DNA of 40,923 nucleotides, from contig DATKPE010000040.1 in assembly GCA_035524335.1 (NCBI GenBank), forward strand, positions 1 through 40,923. Direction: 5' to 3'. The position numbers and the translations under genes are program-made. Position 1 is the first letter of the stretch, and each line of letters begins with the position of its first letter. The notes below the pieces were generated by a model. That model was not told the origin of the DNA. It searched no databases and saw only the letters and a program-made list of their open reading frames with translations. The stretch is from DATKPE01 sp035524335. Its GTDB lineage: Bacteria; Bacteroidota; Ignavibacteria; UBA10030; SZUA-254. Below, piece by piece: positions 32,558-40,923 of this stretch.

Positions 32558-32640
32558 ATTCTAATGCGCCGGTACCTGCCGGTATCGGTTTCCCAACGGT
32601 GCGGCTGTTGCCCTCAGACATTGGTACCAACCATTCCATA

Positions 32641-32673
32641 ACCCATCCGGCCCCGTCCCGGATGGGTTTTTTT
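32641..32673 (+). terminator. Perfect 10-bp intrinsic terminator overlapping the next gene's start codon
   Basis: ACCCATCCGG (32641-32650) and CCGGATGGGT (32658-32667) pair perfectly around a seven-base loop, followed by seven T residues (32667-32673). It ends transcription after the DUF2795 gene. The ATG at 32662 of the outer-membrane assembly gene lies inside the 3' arm of this stem. Confidence 0.9.
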
Positions 32674-34758
32674 GTTGAGGCGTCCTTTTCCGCCGCTCTC
32701 TTCCTCGTTCTCCTCGCCATCGGTCTCCTCCTCGCCCCTGGTTCGGCCGACGCGCAGGAGCCGAAGTATGAAATCGGACAGATCGTCATCACCGGAAACC
32801 AGTTTTTCGACCGCGGCACACTGCTCGGCATCCTGACCTCGCGCGAAACGCCCGGCGCCCTGTCGCAGTTCTTCAACAAGATTTCGGGCGACCGCCTCGG
32901 AAGCAAACCGGAATATTTCCAGCCGGAAAACCTGCCGACGGACGAACGCCTCATCACCGACCTCTATGCTGAACGCGGATTTCTGCATACGAAGGTCGTC
33001 TCCGGCTCAACCCTCGATTCGGCCCGGCATTCCGCTGTCGTCACCTTCACGATCGAGGAGGGAGGGCGGTCGGTGATCGACAGTCTCAGCCTCCGGGGAA
33101 TCGAGAAGGTCGGCAACGGGATGAAGGAGCGGATCCTGAACGCCCTCGCGCTCAAGTCCGGTCAGCCGTATGAACCTGCGCGCGTCGCCGACGGACTGAA
33201 AAAAGTGCTCGACCTGCTCCGGAACAACGGCTATCGGGACGCCCGATATATCTACGACAGTTCGGGCGCCTATGAGGTGCTCTCGACCCACCGCATCTCG
33301 CTCGGGCTTTACTTTCAGACCGGACGGCAGTATTACTTCGGACCGGTGACCGTGCACGTCGATCCCGCGCGCGAGGACATCGGGCCTGACCTCGCGATCC
33401 GCCAGCTCGACTTTACGCGGGGGGATGTCTACAGCACCGAAAAAAAACTCTCCAGCGAGCGGGGACTCAACCGGCTCGGGCTCTTCGATGCGGCGCGCAT
33501 CGAGGAATCCCGCGCCTGGGACAGCACGAGGTCGAATGCGATCCCGATGGACATCTTTCTCAAGCCCAAGATCCGGAACGAGCTCTCCCCGGAAGTCATC
33601 GTCTCGAACGAGAACAACGAGCTCAATCTCGGTCTCGGCGTCGGATACACCAACCGGAACTTCTTCGGCGACGGACGCACCTTCAGCACCAACTTCCAGG
33701 GGAGCACGCAGTCGCTCACGAAAATTGTCGGCGGGAAAAGCTTCCGCGACCCCGACGTCGTCGGCGCTCTCGATTTTCAGACCCAGATCCTCCAGCCCTA
33801 TCTCTTCGAGAAGACCCTCACCGGTTTTCTCTCGTCCGATTTCGGCATCGACAAGCAGAAGGCGTATGTCCTCTATTTTGTCCGGAACAAGATCGGACTG
33901 AACAAGCAGTTCGCGACCTATACCTACGGATCTCTCGAATGGACGCTGGAACGGGACCAGCCCGATTTTCTCGTCGACACCGTCGGTCAGCCCGATGTCG
34001 CCGCCACGCTCCGCGAGCAGGATAAGGCACAGTTCAACTCGATCCTTACCCTGACGCTCCAGCGCGACAAGACCAACGATCCGTTCTCCCCGACGGACGG
34101 TTTCTTCCACAGCATCTCGATCGAGGAGTCGGGGATCCTGCCGCGGCTCCTTCAGGGATCCCATCTCGATGTTCCGTATACCCAGTACTACAAGGTCACC
34201 CTCTTCGGCCGGTGGTACGACGATCTGTCGTCGAGCAGATTCGACATCCTCGCCATGAAGCTCAAGACCGGTTATCAGGACAAGTACGGCGACAGCCGCG
34301 ACCGGGACGTCAGCATTCCGCTCGACCGGCGCTTCTTCTCGGGCGGAAGCGGAAGTCTCCGCGGTTGGCGCGCCCGGGAACTCGGCGCCATGCCCGATCC
34401 GCTCCTTCCGTTCGGCGGCAACTTTCTCCTGGAAGGATCGATGGAACTCCGCGTGAACCATTTCCGGGATCTGGGGAAGTGGGGATTCATCAAGTTTGAA
34501 AACATCTGGATGGTCTATTTCCTCGATGTCGGGAATACCTGGGCCGAAATCTCGGATTTCCGCGCCCGCGACATTGCCATGGCCGCCGGCGTCGGCTTCC
34601 GGTACGAGACATTCTTCGGACCCTTCCGGATCGATTACGGCGTCAAGGTTTATGATCCCAAGGCGCCGCCAACCCACGCCACCATCTTCCAGAAACAGCT
34701 GGTGCAGGAAACCCTCGGGAGCGGCGTTCTCCACTTCGGCATCGGGCATGCATTCTGA
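32662..34758 (+). CDS. BamA/TamA-family outer-membrane assembly protein
   Basis: The 698-residue protein's only start that gives a signal peptide (FFVEASFSAALFLVLLAIG, cleavage near ADAQ) is ATG 32662. GTG 32599 would place the whole terminator inside the gene. Three POTRA-like beta-alpha-alpha-beta repeats fill about 33-320 (EIGQIVITGNQFFDRGTL, SVIDSLSLRGIEKVG, YYFGPVTVHVD, then YSTEKKLSSERGLNRLGLFD). The rest is a 16-strand Omp85 barrel with the lid-lock motif RRFFSGGSGSLRGW at about 556-569. Such proteins insert or assemble outer-membrane proteins or move substrates across the membrane. Three POTRAs and this length are nearer TamA than BamA, but either is possible. The terminator on its start codon is unusual. 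Confidence 0.9.
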   Translation: MGFFVEASFSAALFLVLLAIGLLLAPGSADAQEPKYEIGQIVITGNQFFDRGTLLGILTSRETPGALSQFFNKISGDRLGSKPEYFQPENLPTDERLITDLYAERGFLHTKVVSGSTLDSARHSAVVTFTIEEGGRSVIDSLSLRGIEKVGNGMKERILNALALKSGQPYEPARVADGLKKVLDLLRNNGYRDARYIYDSSGAYEVLSTHRISLGLYFQTGRQYYFGPVTVHVDPAREDIGPDLAIRQLDFTRGDVYSTEKKLSSERGLNRLGLFDAARIEESRAWDSTRSNAIPMDIFLKPKIRNELSPEVIVSNENNELNLGLGVGYTNRNFFGDGRTFSTNFQGSTQSLTKIVGGKSFRDPDVVGALDFQTQILQPYLFEKTLTGFLSSDFGIDKQKAYVLYFVRNKIGLNKQFATYTYGSLEWTLERDQPDFLVDTVGQPDVAATLREQDKAQFNSILTLTLQRDKTNDPFSPTDGFFHSISIEESGILPRLLQGSHLDVPYTQYYKVTLFGRWYDDLSSSRFDILAMKLKTGYQDKYGDSRDRDVSIPLDRRFFSGGSGSLRGWRARELGAMPDPLLPFGGNFLLEGSMELRVNHFRDLGKWGFIKFENIWMVYFLDVGNTWAEISDFRARDIAMAAGVGFRYETFFGPFRIDYGVKVYDPKAPPTHATIFQKQLVQETLGSGVLHFGIGHAF

Positions 34759-34767
34759 CAGGGTGCG

Positions 34768-35892
34768 ATGAGCTGGAATTCCGTCGTCGGACAACAGCAG
34801 GCAAAGGATATTCTCCGGCAGGCCCTTCTCTCCGGCCGGGTGGCGCACGCCTATCTCTTTTCGGGACCCGAGGGATCGGGAACGGAACCGCTCGCCATCG
34901 AGTTTGCCAGGGCGCTGGTCTGCCCGGAGGGACACGGCGAGGCCTGTGACCGTTGCGGTTCCTGCCGCGCCGCCGCCGCCGGCTTCGGCTCTCCCAATAT
35001 CCACTGCATTACCCCACTGCCGGCGGGGAAGGGGGAAAAATCGGGCGATCCGCCGCTTGCGAAACTGTCTGAGGAAGATCTGGCCGCTGTCCGGGAACAG
35101 CTCGCGCTGAAGGCCGCCGATCCCTACGCGACTCTTCAGATTCCCCGCGCCACGACGATCAAGGTGAACAGCATCCGGGAAATCCGCAGGGAGGTCTCGC
35201 TCACCGGGTTCGGTTCGGGGCGCAAGGTGTTCCTGATCCTGGGTGCCGATGCAATGAACGACGAGGCCTCGAATGCGCTCCTGAAAACCCTTGAGGAACC
35301 GCCGGCCGAAACCGTCCTTCTCCTCACCGCGGAACATCCCCAACAGCTCCTTCCGACCATTGTCTCGCGCTGTCAGCATCTCCGTCTGGGGCCGGTAGCG
35401 GCCGCGGATATCGCTGCGGCGCTTCTCGTGCGCGGCGCGTCCGATAAAGAAGCGCATGCGGTCGCCGGCCTGGCGGAGGGAAGTTACACCCGCGCGCTCC
35501 GTCTGCTCGATTCCGGCTACACGGAACAGCGCGATGACTGCATCGCCTTTCTCCGCAGTGCGGTGCGGGGCATCCCCGGGGATCTTCACCGGCAGATTGA
35601 GGAGTGGGCAGGGGGGTACGACCGTGCAGAACTCGGAGACCGGCTCCGGACGCTTCAGGTCTGGCTCCGGGAGGCGATGCACATGCAGAACACCGCCGGA
35701 GGTCCGGCGGGCCGGGAGGATCAGGCGCTCTCCCGTTTTGTCGAACGGTACCGGTCCGTCTCGTACAACGACGTCGACCGGGCTCTGGAGCGGGCAATTT
35801 CCCTTCTGGATAAAAATGTGTATATTCCGCTCATCCTGTTGACGCTTGCGGCATCGCTCCGCCGCAGTATCGACACCCAGCCGCAGAGGTAA
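34768..35892 (+). CDS. holB: DNA polymerase III subunit delta'
   Basis: The 374-residue clamp-loader subunit starts at ATG 34768 (CAGGG upstream). It has the AAA+ fold: VVGQQQAKDILRQAL opens it; the P-loop position reads GPEGSGTE (33-40), lacking the catalytic Lys-Thr/Ser. The zinc module has C52, C60, C63 and C66 (CPEGHGEACDRCGSC). Sensor-type MNDEASNALLKTLEEPP precedes the SRC motif (200-202, VSRCQ), which supplies the arginine finger to its neighbour subunit. Loss of the Walker lysine fits delta', which binds no ATP in Escherichia coli. The C-terminal helices (about 245-374) form the collar domain. Confidence 0.93.
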   Translation: MSWNSVVGQQQAKDILRQALLSGRVAHAYLFSGPEGSGTEPLAIEFARALVCPEGHGEACDRCGSCRAAAAGFGSPNIHCITPLPAGKGEKSGDPPLAKLSEEDLAAVREQLALKAADPYATLQIPRATTIKVNSIREIRREVSLTGFGSGRKVFLILGADAMNDEASNALLKTLEEPPAETVLLLTAEHPQQLLPTIVSRCQHLRLGPVAAADIAAALLVRGASDKEAHAVAGLAEGSYTRALRLLDSGYTEQRDDCIAFLRSAVRGIPGDLHRQIEEWAGGYDRAELGDRLRTLQVWLREAMHMQNTAGGPAGREDQALSRFVERYRSVSYNDVDRALERAISLLDKNVYIPLILLTLAASLRRSIDTQPQR

Positions 35893-35934
35893 ACCGGCGC
35901 GGCCATACGGATTTCCGAACTTACGACAGCACCT

Positions 35935-38013
35935 GTGCAGAACGAGAAGAGAAAAATACTCATCACCGCGGCCCTGCCGTATGCAAACGGCAAAATCCAC
36001 CTCGGACATCTCGCGGGAGCCTATCTCCCCGCCGACATCTACGCACGATACCACCGGTCGATGAAGCATCAGGTCATGTTCATCTGCGGTTCCGACGAGC
36101 ACGGGGTTCCGATCACGATCACCGCTGAACAGGAGAAGACGACCCCTCAGGCGATCGTGGACCGCTATCACGCCCTCAACAAGGCGGCGTTCGAACAGTT
36201 CGGCATGAGCTTCGATAATTACTCCCGGACCTCGCTTCCGCTCCACCATGAAACGGCGAAGGAATTCTTCCTGCTCTTTCACCGGGCCGGCATTCTCCGG
36301 GAAAAAAAGGAAAAACAGTTTTACGACGAGGCAGCGAAGATGTTCCTTCCCGACCGCTACGTCGAAGGGACGTGCCCCGTCTGCCGGAATCCTGAGGCGC
36401 GCGGGGATCAGTGCGAAAAATGCGGCACCTACCTTAACCCGGTTGAACTGATAGATCCGAAGAGCAAGATTACGGGCGGACGCCCGGTCCTCCGCGACAC
36501 CACCCACTGGTATTTCCCGCTCGGCGCATACCAGGCCCGGCTGGAGGAGTACATCCGGAAGGCGGATGCGGACGAAGGGTGGAAGGAAAACGTCCTGAAT
36601 TACTGCCGGGGCTGGTTCAAGGAGGGACTGCAGGACCGGGCGGTGACGCGCGATCTGCCGTGGGGAGTGCGGGTTCCGCTGGCGGGTTTCGAAGATAAGG
36701 TGTTGTATGTCTGGTTCGATGCGGTCCTCGGGTACATCTCCGCCACGAAGGAGCTTTCGCTTGCACGGGGGAAGGAAAATCTCTGGAAGGAATACTGGTG
36801 CGATCCGGCCACCCATTACACCGCGTTCATCGGTAAGGATAACATCGTCTTTCACTGCATCGTCTTTCCCGCGATGCTCATGGCGTGGAACGAATTCTCG
36901 CCGGGGGATCGGTTCATTCTCCCGGCCAACGTGCCGGCGAACGAATTTCTGAATTTCGAGGGGCAGAAATTTTCCAAAAGCCGCGGTTGGGGAATCGACG
37001 TCGATGAGTTCCTGGCGGAATTCCCGGCCGATACCCTCCGTTACTCTCTCGTCATGAATCTTCCCGAGTCGCGCGACGCCGATTTCACATGGAAGGATTT
37101 CCAGGCCCGGACCAACAACGAACTGGCGGATATTCTGGGAAATTTTGTAAACCGCACGCTGACGTTCGTACAGAGAAATTTCGACGGAAAGGTGCCCGAC
37201 GCCGCTCCCGGCGTGGAAGGCCGGGAGAAGGAGCTCTTCGGCGCGGTGGCCGACGCAGTAAAGACCACAGGCGAGCTGATCGGGCGGTACCGGTTCCGGG
37301 ATGCGACAGCCGCCGCCATGAATCTGGCCCGGAGCGCCAACCAGTATTTCGACCGGCGCGAACCGTGGAAAATGCTCCGTACTTCGCGTGAAGGCTGCGG
37401 GGAGACGATGTATGTCTGCCTCCATCTCATCCGTTCGCTCGCCATACTTCTTGAGCCGGTGCTCCCGAATACCACCGCAGGAATGTGGAAGATGCTGAAT
37501 CTCCCCGGCTCGCCCGCCGCGGCGGGGTGGCGGTCGGCGGCGGAGCTGGCGATCCCCCCCGGGCATCGGCTCGGAACGCCCGCAATTCTGTTTGCGAAAT
37601 TCGATGACGCCGTCATCGGACGGCATCTCGGTAAACTGGCCGGGCCCGCCCCGGAATCTCCTGTTCCCCCTCCGGCCGCAAAGCCGGAGTTTATCTCGAT
37701 CGATCAGTTCAAATCGGTCGAGCTCCGGGTGGCGAAGATCGTCGAGGCCGAACGGGTCCCGAAATCCGAGAAGCTCGTCAGGCTCAGAGTCTCCCTCGGA
37801 TCGCAGGAACGCCAGATCGTCGCCGGCATCGCACAGCACTACACTCCGGAACAGCTGGTCGGACGGAAAATCGTGGTTGTCGCGAATCTCGCCCCTGCGC
37901 GTCTGATGGGACAGGAATCGCAGGGGATGCTTCTGGCCGCCTCGACGCCCGACGGACAGCTCGCGTTCATCACCCCGGAGAAGGATATCCCCGAGGGAAG
38001 CATCGTCAAGTAG
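35935..38013 (+). CDS. metG: Methionyl-tRNA synthetase with C-terminal tRNA-binding domain
   Basis: The 692-residue enzyme uses GTG 35935, directly before the conserved ILITAALPYANGKIHLGH. The class I signatures are HLGH (22-25) and KFSKS (345-349, the KMSKS loop). The zinc knuckle (CPVC at 147-150 and CEKC later) sits in the connective-peptide insert. The anticodon-binding helices cover about 390-560. A linker rich in Pro and Ala precedes an OB-fold tRNA-binding domain (about 585-692; FKSVELRVAKIVEAERVP, then SQGMLLAAST), which mediates dimerisation in many MetRS. The four-Cys, one-zinc layout matches MetRS of the Escherichia coli class. Confidence 0.98.
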   Translation: MQNEKRKILITAALPYANGKIHLGHLAGAYLPADIYARYHRSMKHQVMFICGSDEHGVPITITAEQEKTTPQAIVDRYHALNKAAFEQFGMSFDNYSRTSLPLHHETAKEFFLLFHRAGILREKKEKQFYDEAAKMFLPDRYVEGTCPVCRNPEARGDQCEKCGTYLNPVELIDPKSKITGGRPVLRDTTHWYFPLGAYQARLEEYIRKADADEGWKENVLNYCRGWFKEGLQDRAVTRDLPWGVRVPLAGFEDKVLYVWFDAVLGYISATKELSLARGKENLWKEYWCDPATHYTAFIGKDNIVFHCIVFPAMLMAWNEFSPGDRFILPANVPANEFLNFEGQKFSKSRGWGIDVDEFLAEFPADTLRYSLVMNLPESRDADFTWKDFQARTNNELADILGNFVNRTLTFVQRNFDGKVPDAAPGVEGREKELFGAVADAVKTTGELIGRYRFRDATAAAMNLARSANQYFDRREPWKMLRTSREGCGETMYVCLHLIRSLAILLEPVLPNTTAGMWKMLNLPGSPAAAGWRSAAELAIPPGHRLGTPAILFAKFDDAVIGRHLGKLAGPAPESPVPPPAAKPEFISIDQFKSVELRVAKIVEAERVPKSEKLVRLRVSLGSQERQIVAGIAQHYTPEQLVGRKIVVVANLAPARLMGQESQGMLLAASTPDGQLAFITPEKDIPEGSIVK

Positions 38014-38060
38014 ATCAGTTCCGAAGGGTTTCTTATCTGAAATTCATATTGGATTGATCC

Positions 38061-38564
38061 ATGTCAGGACATCCGGTCAGATTCGTTCTTCTGCTCATAC
38101 TCCTCTGTCTCGCCCTCGCAGCGTGCGAAAACGGGCTCGCGCCCGAGACCGCCGCCGGGCCGCCCCCGAAACCCTACGGCATCCGCGGTGTCATCCGGTT
38201 TCTTCACTGGCCCCCGGCCGACAGCGTCCTCGATCTTCGTCTTGCCGTTCTCGAACATTATCCGGTGGCGAGCATTGTCACGGAAGTGATCCAGGGACGG
38301 GCGAAGTACACCGATCAGATCCGGTATGGAATCGATTCCGAGCAGTATTCCCTCAGCCTTGCACCTCTGCCGACGGGTTCGTTCCCGTTTGTCGGTGTTG
38401 CCCAGCAGTACGGCTCCAATATTCAGCAGGACTGGCGGGTCGTGGGCATTTACTTTGCCGGGAATGATTCTTCAAAACCCGGAAGCGTGGTGGTGCCCGT
38501 CGATTCGATGGTGCCGAACATCAACATCACAGTGGATTTTGCCCATCCTCCGATCCTTCCCTGA
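38061..38564 (+). CDS. Putative lipoprotein next to a TonB-dependent receptor
   Basis: The 167-residue protein starts at ATG 38061. Its signal peptide ends in the good lipobox LAAC (VLLLILLCLALAAC), so C22 should be lipidated. A Pro-rich stretch follows. The rest is beta-patterned (GIRGVIRFLHWPPADSVLDLR, SVVVPVDSMVPNINITVDF) and suggests a small beta-sandwich such as a transthyretin- or Ig-like fold. I recognise no family and no catalytic motif. It precedes the receptor gene by 3 bp, so the two are likely co-translated. The arrangement recalls the receptor-lipoprotein pair at 17264-20423, though I see no sequence similarity between the lipoproteins. Confidence 0.8.
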   Translation: MSGHPVRFVLLLILLCLALAACENGLAPETAAGPPPKPYGIRGVIRFLHWPPADSVLDLRLAVLEHYPVASIVTEVIQGRAKYTDQIRYGIDSEQYSLSLAPLPTGSFPFVGVAQQYGSNIQQDWRVVGIYFAGNDSSKPGSVVVPVDSMVPNINITVDFAHPPILP

Positions 38565-38567
38565 GCC

Positions 38568-40766
38568 ATGAGAACGGCGCTTTTTCTTGTTCTTTTCGTC
38601 TGCGTCTGTCATCCGACCGCGAGCGGAGGAGAGGAAACCGGGACGCTTCACGGTCTGGTCGTGAGCGCGGACGAGCATCAGCCGGTTCCCGGGGCGGCGG
38701 TTCTCCTGCAGGGGACACTCCGGGGTACCCTGACCTCGGCATCGGGCGAGTTTTCCATCCCCGGCATCCCTCCCGGAAGGTACGTCGTCGTCATTTCGAT
38801 GATCGGCTACCGACCGTACAGATCCGACAGCATTGAGATCCCGGCCGGCGGCGACCTGCGGCTCCCGGTTTCCCTCGAAGCTTCTGCGGTCGAGACCGCG
38901 CCGGTCGTGATATCGGCCAGCAGGCGGGAGCAGTTCGCCGAAGAAGCGCCCGTGAGCATCAGCGTCATAGACCGGCAGGCGCTGGAGGAGCGGCAATCGG
39001 TCACCGTCGATGATGCACTCCAGTATATCCCGGGCGTCAACATCACCGAATCCCAGGTCAACATCCGCGGGTCGACCGGCTACAGCCACGGCGCCGGATC
39101 GCGCGTCCTCGTGCTGGTCGACGGTCTCCCGGTGCTCGGCGGGGATAATGGCGAAATCGAGTGGGAGACCATCCCGGTGGCGAACATCGATCATGTGGAG
39201 GTGGTCAAAGGCGCCGGCTCCGCGCTCTACGGCTCGAGCGCTCTCGGGGGCGTCATCAATATCATCACCCGTCAGCCGACCGGCAGTCTTACGACCATCC
39301 GGACCTTCGGCGGCGGCTACGTGCTTCCGTCGTACTCTTCCTGGCACTGGACCGACGATCCCCGTACATCGGGCGGGGTGATGGTGGATCGTCAGGATCG
39401 CTTCGGCAGTGTCACCGCCGAGGTTGGCGCGAGCAGGAACGTGGACGACAGTTACAAGGTGAACGATTACTGGAAGCGTTGGAACCTCTGGGGGCATCTC
39501 GGCGTCGAGATTTCCCCCTTCGAATCGATCGGTCTCGATGCCTCCTTTCTGGACCAACAGCGCGGAAATTTCCTCTACTGGAAAAGCCTGGATGATGCGC
39601 TCCAGCCGACCGACGACCAGATCGGCGAGCATGTGAATTCGGACAGATGGCGTCTGAGCCTCAACTATACCAGGATGCTCACGCACGACTGTTTCCTGAC
39701 GGCGCGGGGAGGGTGGTTCCATTCCCGCTGGGCGGACAACATACCGACGATGTTCGATTCGGGCGGAAGCCGTTCGACGTCCGATGCCGCGACCGCGGAA
39801 GTGCAGGTCAACGCACAGTTCACCCCCGGGAACATTCTCACCGGCGGAATCTCTGGATCCTCCACCACCGTCGATGCGGATACCATTTTCGGCCATCATT
39901 CGTCGACCGGATTTGCCCTCTTCCTTCAGGACGAATATGCCCTTCTCCGGGATGTTCATCTGACTGCGGGGGTGAGGTGGGATGCTGAAAAGATCGCGGC
40001 TGTCGATCTGTTCTCCCGGGTCAATCCGAAGTTCGGTCTTGTCTGCACGCCGGATGATGCCACGACCCTCCGTCTTTCGGTCGCCAGCGGATTTCGCATT
40101 CCCTCGATCGCCGAAATCTTCACGACAACCGAAGCGGGCGGTCTGCTGATTCTCCCGGATTCGGCACTTCAGCCCGAACGGAGCTGGTCGTATGAGGTGG
40201 GAGGATCGCGCCATTGGTCGGGAGGGGTAACCGCTGATCTGTCTCTGTTCCGGACCGATTTGTGGGATCTGATCGAACCTTCGATCGGTACGGACGGCTA
40301 TATCCGGTTTCAGAACATCACGCGTGCGCAGGTCACGGGAGTGGAAGCCTCGCTCACACTCGACCCGTGGGCCGGGATCCTGCCCGTTACGGTGAGTTAT
40401 ACGTATGTCGACCCCGAGGACAAGACGGCCAACGATGTCCTCCGCTACCGTCCGCGGAACGTATTTTATGCTTCCGTTCACGCGAACCTCCGGCCCGTGT
40501 TCATCGGGGTCGATTACCGGTACCTGTCGAAAGTTGAAAGGATAGATGAGGAACTGATCTCGCTCGGAATCGTCAAGGACGGCGATGCCCGTGTGCCGAT
40601 TTCGGTCTTCGATCTGAACGCGGGGATTGATTGGATGATGGGGGGGACCGCCATGAGCGGTGGAATTCACATCAGGAATCTCCTCAGGTATTATTACACC
40701 GATTTCATCGGCGACCTCGGACCGCCGCAGTCGATCGTCGCATCGCTTCAGGCGCGGATTCCATGA
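38568..40766 (+). CDS. TonB-dependent receptor (BtuB/FepA-like plug)
   Basis: The 732-residue protein starts at ATG 38568, three bases after the lipoprotein stop; the signal peptide ends near TASG. A carboxypeptidase-regulatory beta domain (about 24-105; TLHGLVVSADEHQPVPGAAV, then TSASGEFSIPGIPPGRYVVV) precedes the plug (about 118-235). Plug motifs are VVISASRREQFAEE, NIRGSTGYSHGAGSRVLVLV, and VEVVKGAGSALYGSSALGG with INIITR, the last typical of vitamin B12 or siderophore receptors. The barrel covers about 240-732; its last residues (SIVASLQARIP) do not end in Phe. The ligand is unknown; an iron chelate or cobalamin is a guess from the plug. Its stop overlaps a glycosyltransferase start (ATGA). 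Confidence 0.93.
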   Translation: MRTALFLVLFVCVCHPTASGGEETGTLHGLVVSADEHQPVPGAAVLLQGTLRGTLTSASGEFSIPGIPPGRYVVVISMIGYRPYRSDSIEIPAGGDLRLPVSLEASAVETAPVVISASRREQFAEEAPVSISVIDRQALEERQSVTVDDALQYIPGVNITESQVNIRGSTGYSHGAGSRVLVLVDGLPVLGGDNGEIEWETIPVANIDHVEVVKGAGSALYGSSALGGVINIITRQPTGSLTTIRTFGGGYVLPSYSSWHWTDDPRTSGGVMVDRQDRFGSVTAEVGASRNVDDSYKVNDYWKRWNLWGHLGVEISPFESIGLDASFLDQQRGNFLYWKSLDDALQPTDDQIGEHVNSDRWRLSLNYTRMLTHDCFLTARGGWFHSRWADNIPTMFDSGGSRSTSDAATAEVQVNAQFTPGNILTGGISGSSTTVDADTIFGHHSSTGFALFLQDEYALLRDVHLTAGVRWDAEKIAAVDLFSRVNPKFGLVCTPDDATTLRLSVASGFRIPSIAEIFTTTEAGGLLILPDSALQPERSWSYEVGGSRHWSGGVTADLSLFRTDLWDLIEPSIGTDGYIRFQNITRAQVTGVEASLTLDPWAGILPVTVSYTYVDPEDKTANDVLRYRPRNVFYASVHANLRPVFIGVDYRYLSKVERIDEELISLGIVKDGDARVPISVFDLNAGIDWMMGGTAMSGGIHIRNLLRYYYTDFIGDLGPPQSIVASLQARIP

Positions 40767-40923
40767 ATTCGCTCCATCTCTGCACATCGGAGGCGTGGGG
40801 CGGGCTCGAGCTCTATGCCTGCACGATCATGGCAGAGCTCTCCCGGAGAGGGACCGGGGTTGCCGCCGTTACCGCCCCCCGGTCGAAAGCGTCGGAGTTT
40901 CTCACCCGTGCCGGCGTCCGGAC
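40763..40923 (+). CDS. Glycosyltransferase family 4-like, partial (5' end only)
   Basis: The ATG at 40763 overlaps the TGA of the receptor gene. The frame stays open for the 53 codons left in the window. It begins MNSLHLCTSEAWGGLELYA and then LSRRGTGVAAVTAPRS, which matches the GT-B N-terminal half of GT4 enzymes: the 'W-G-G-x-E' glycine-rich acceptor loop and the 'L-x-x-R-G-x-x-V' helix-strand step. The rest of the gene lies outside. It would transfer a sugar onto a lipid or glycan carrier, as in lipopolysaccharide or capsule assembly. Confidence is limited by the short fragment. Confidence 0.7.
   Translation, partial: MNSLHLCTSEAWGGLELYACTIMAELSRRGTGVAAVTAPRSKASEFLTRAGVR

Noticed and set aside
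33007..37839. Very long minus-strand open frame (1610 codons)
   Set aside because: It runs antisense to the barrel, holB and metG genes, all firmly identified. High GC and codon bias keep the antisense frame open; the protein shows no domain.
38472..40787. Minus-strand open frame (771 codons) opposite the second TonB receptor
   Set aside because: Antisense shadow in GC-rich coding sequence, rich in Arg and Asp, with no motif.

Overview
The window looks like a chromosomal segment of a GC-rich, Gram-negative bacterium from the Fibrobacterota-Chlorobiota-Bacteroidota (FCB) side of the tree. The best lineage marker is the type IX secretion C-terminal signal of the 13431-15614 protein, which carries the NYPNPFNPST motif common in Ignavibacteriota, Calditrichota and related candidate phyla. 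Carboxypeptidase-regulatory-domain TonB receptors, a TamA/BamA-type barrel and a DUF2795 protein fit this. Several genes have clear Shine-Dalgarno sequences, and four promoter-like sites resemble sigma-70 (-35/-10) rather than the Bacteroides TTTG/TAnnTTTG type. That argues for an Ignavibacteriota-like lineage rather than core Bacteroidetes. This placement is inference from motifs. I see no tRNA or rRNA gene, IS element, prophage or CRISPR array.

Region 1 (1-6786, minus strand). Acetate kinase (ackA) is followed by a tightly coupled four-gene operon: a membrane b-type cytochrome with two pairs of histidines, a 20-heme and a 28-heme c-type cytochrome, and the start of a secreted protein that looks like an outer-membrane beta-barrel. 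Stop and start codons overlap at all three junctions. The gene set reads as an electron path from the quinone pool across the periplasm to the outer membrane and possibly beyond. It is the strongest candidate here for an under-described system.

Region 2 (7251-15614, plus). Three exported peptidases (M64, M14 and S9B/DPP-IV) form a protein-scavenging cluster. They are followed by a VOC-fold protein and a type IX-secreted Asp-box beta-propeller protein.

Region 3 (15656-25313, plus). lysS, with a good promoter, overlaps a TonB-dependent receptor gene, then a lipoprotein and a GT2 glycosyltransferase. A second promoter precedes a CtpA-type protease, followed by a DUF3108 protein, a gamma-carbonic-anhydrase-like protein and a metallo-beta-lactamase-fold hydrolase.

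Region 4 (25325-32557, plus). A strong promoter drives an unassigned structured leader or small RNA that ends in an excellent intrinsic terminator, 28 bases before the next start codon. Then come an unknown protein, ybeY, topA, xerC, hpf and hprK, mostly with overlapping ends, followed by an M23 peptidase and a small acidic DUF2795 protein.

Region 5 (32641-40923, plus). A perfect 10-bp intrinsic terminator contains the only plausible start codon of a TamA/BamA-like outer-membrane assembly factor. Next are holB, metG, a small lipoprotein, a second TonB-dependent receptor and the first 53 codons of a GT4-type glycosyltransferase, which runs off the window.
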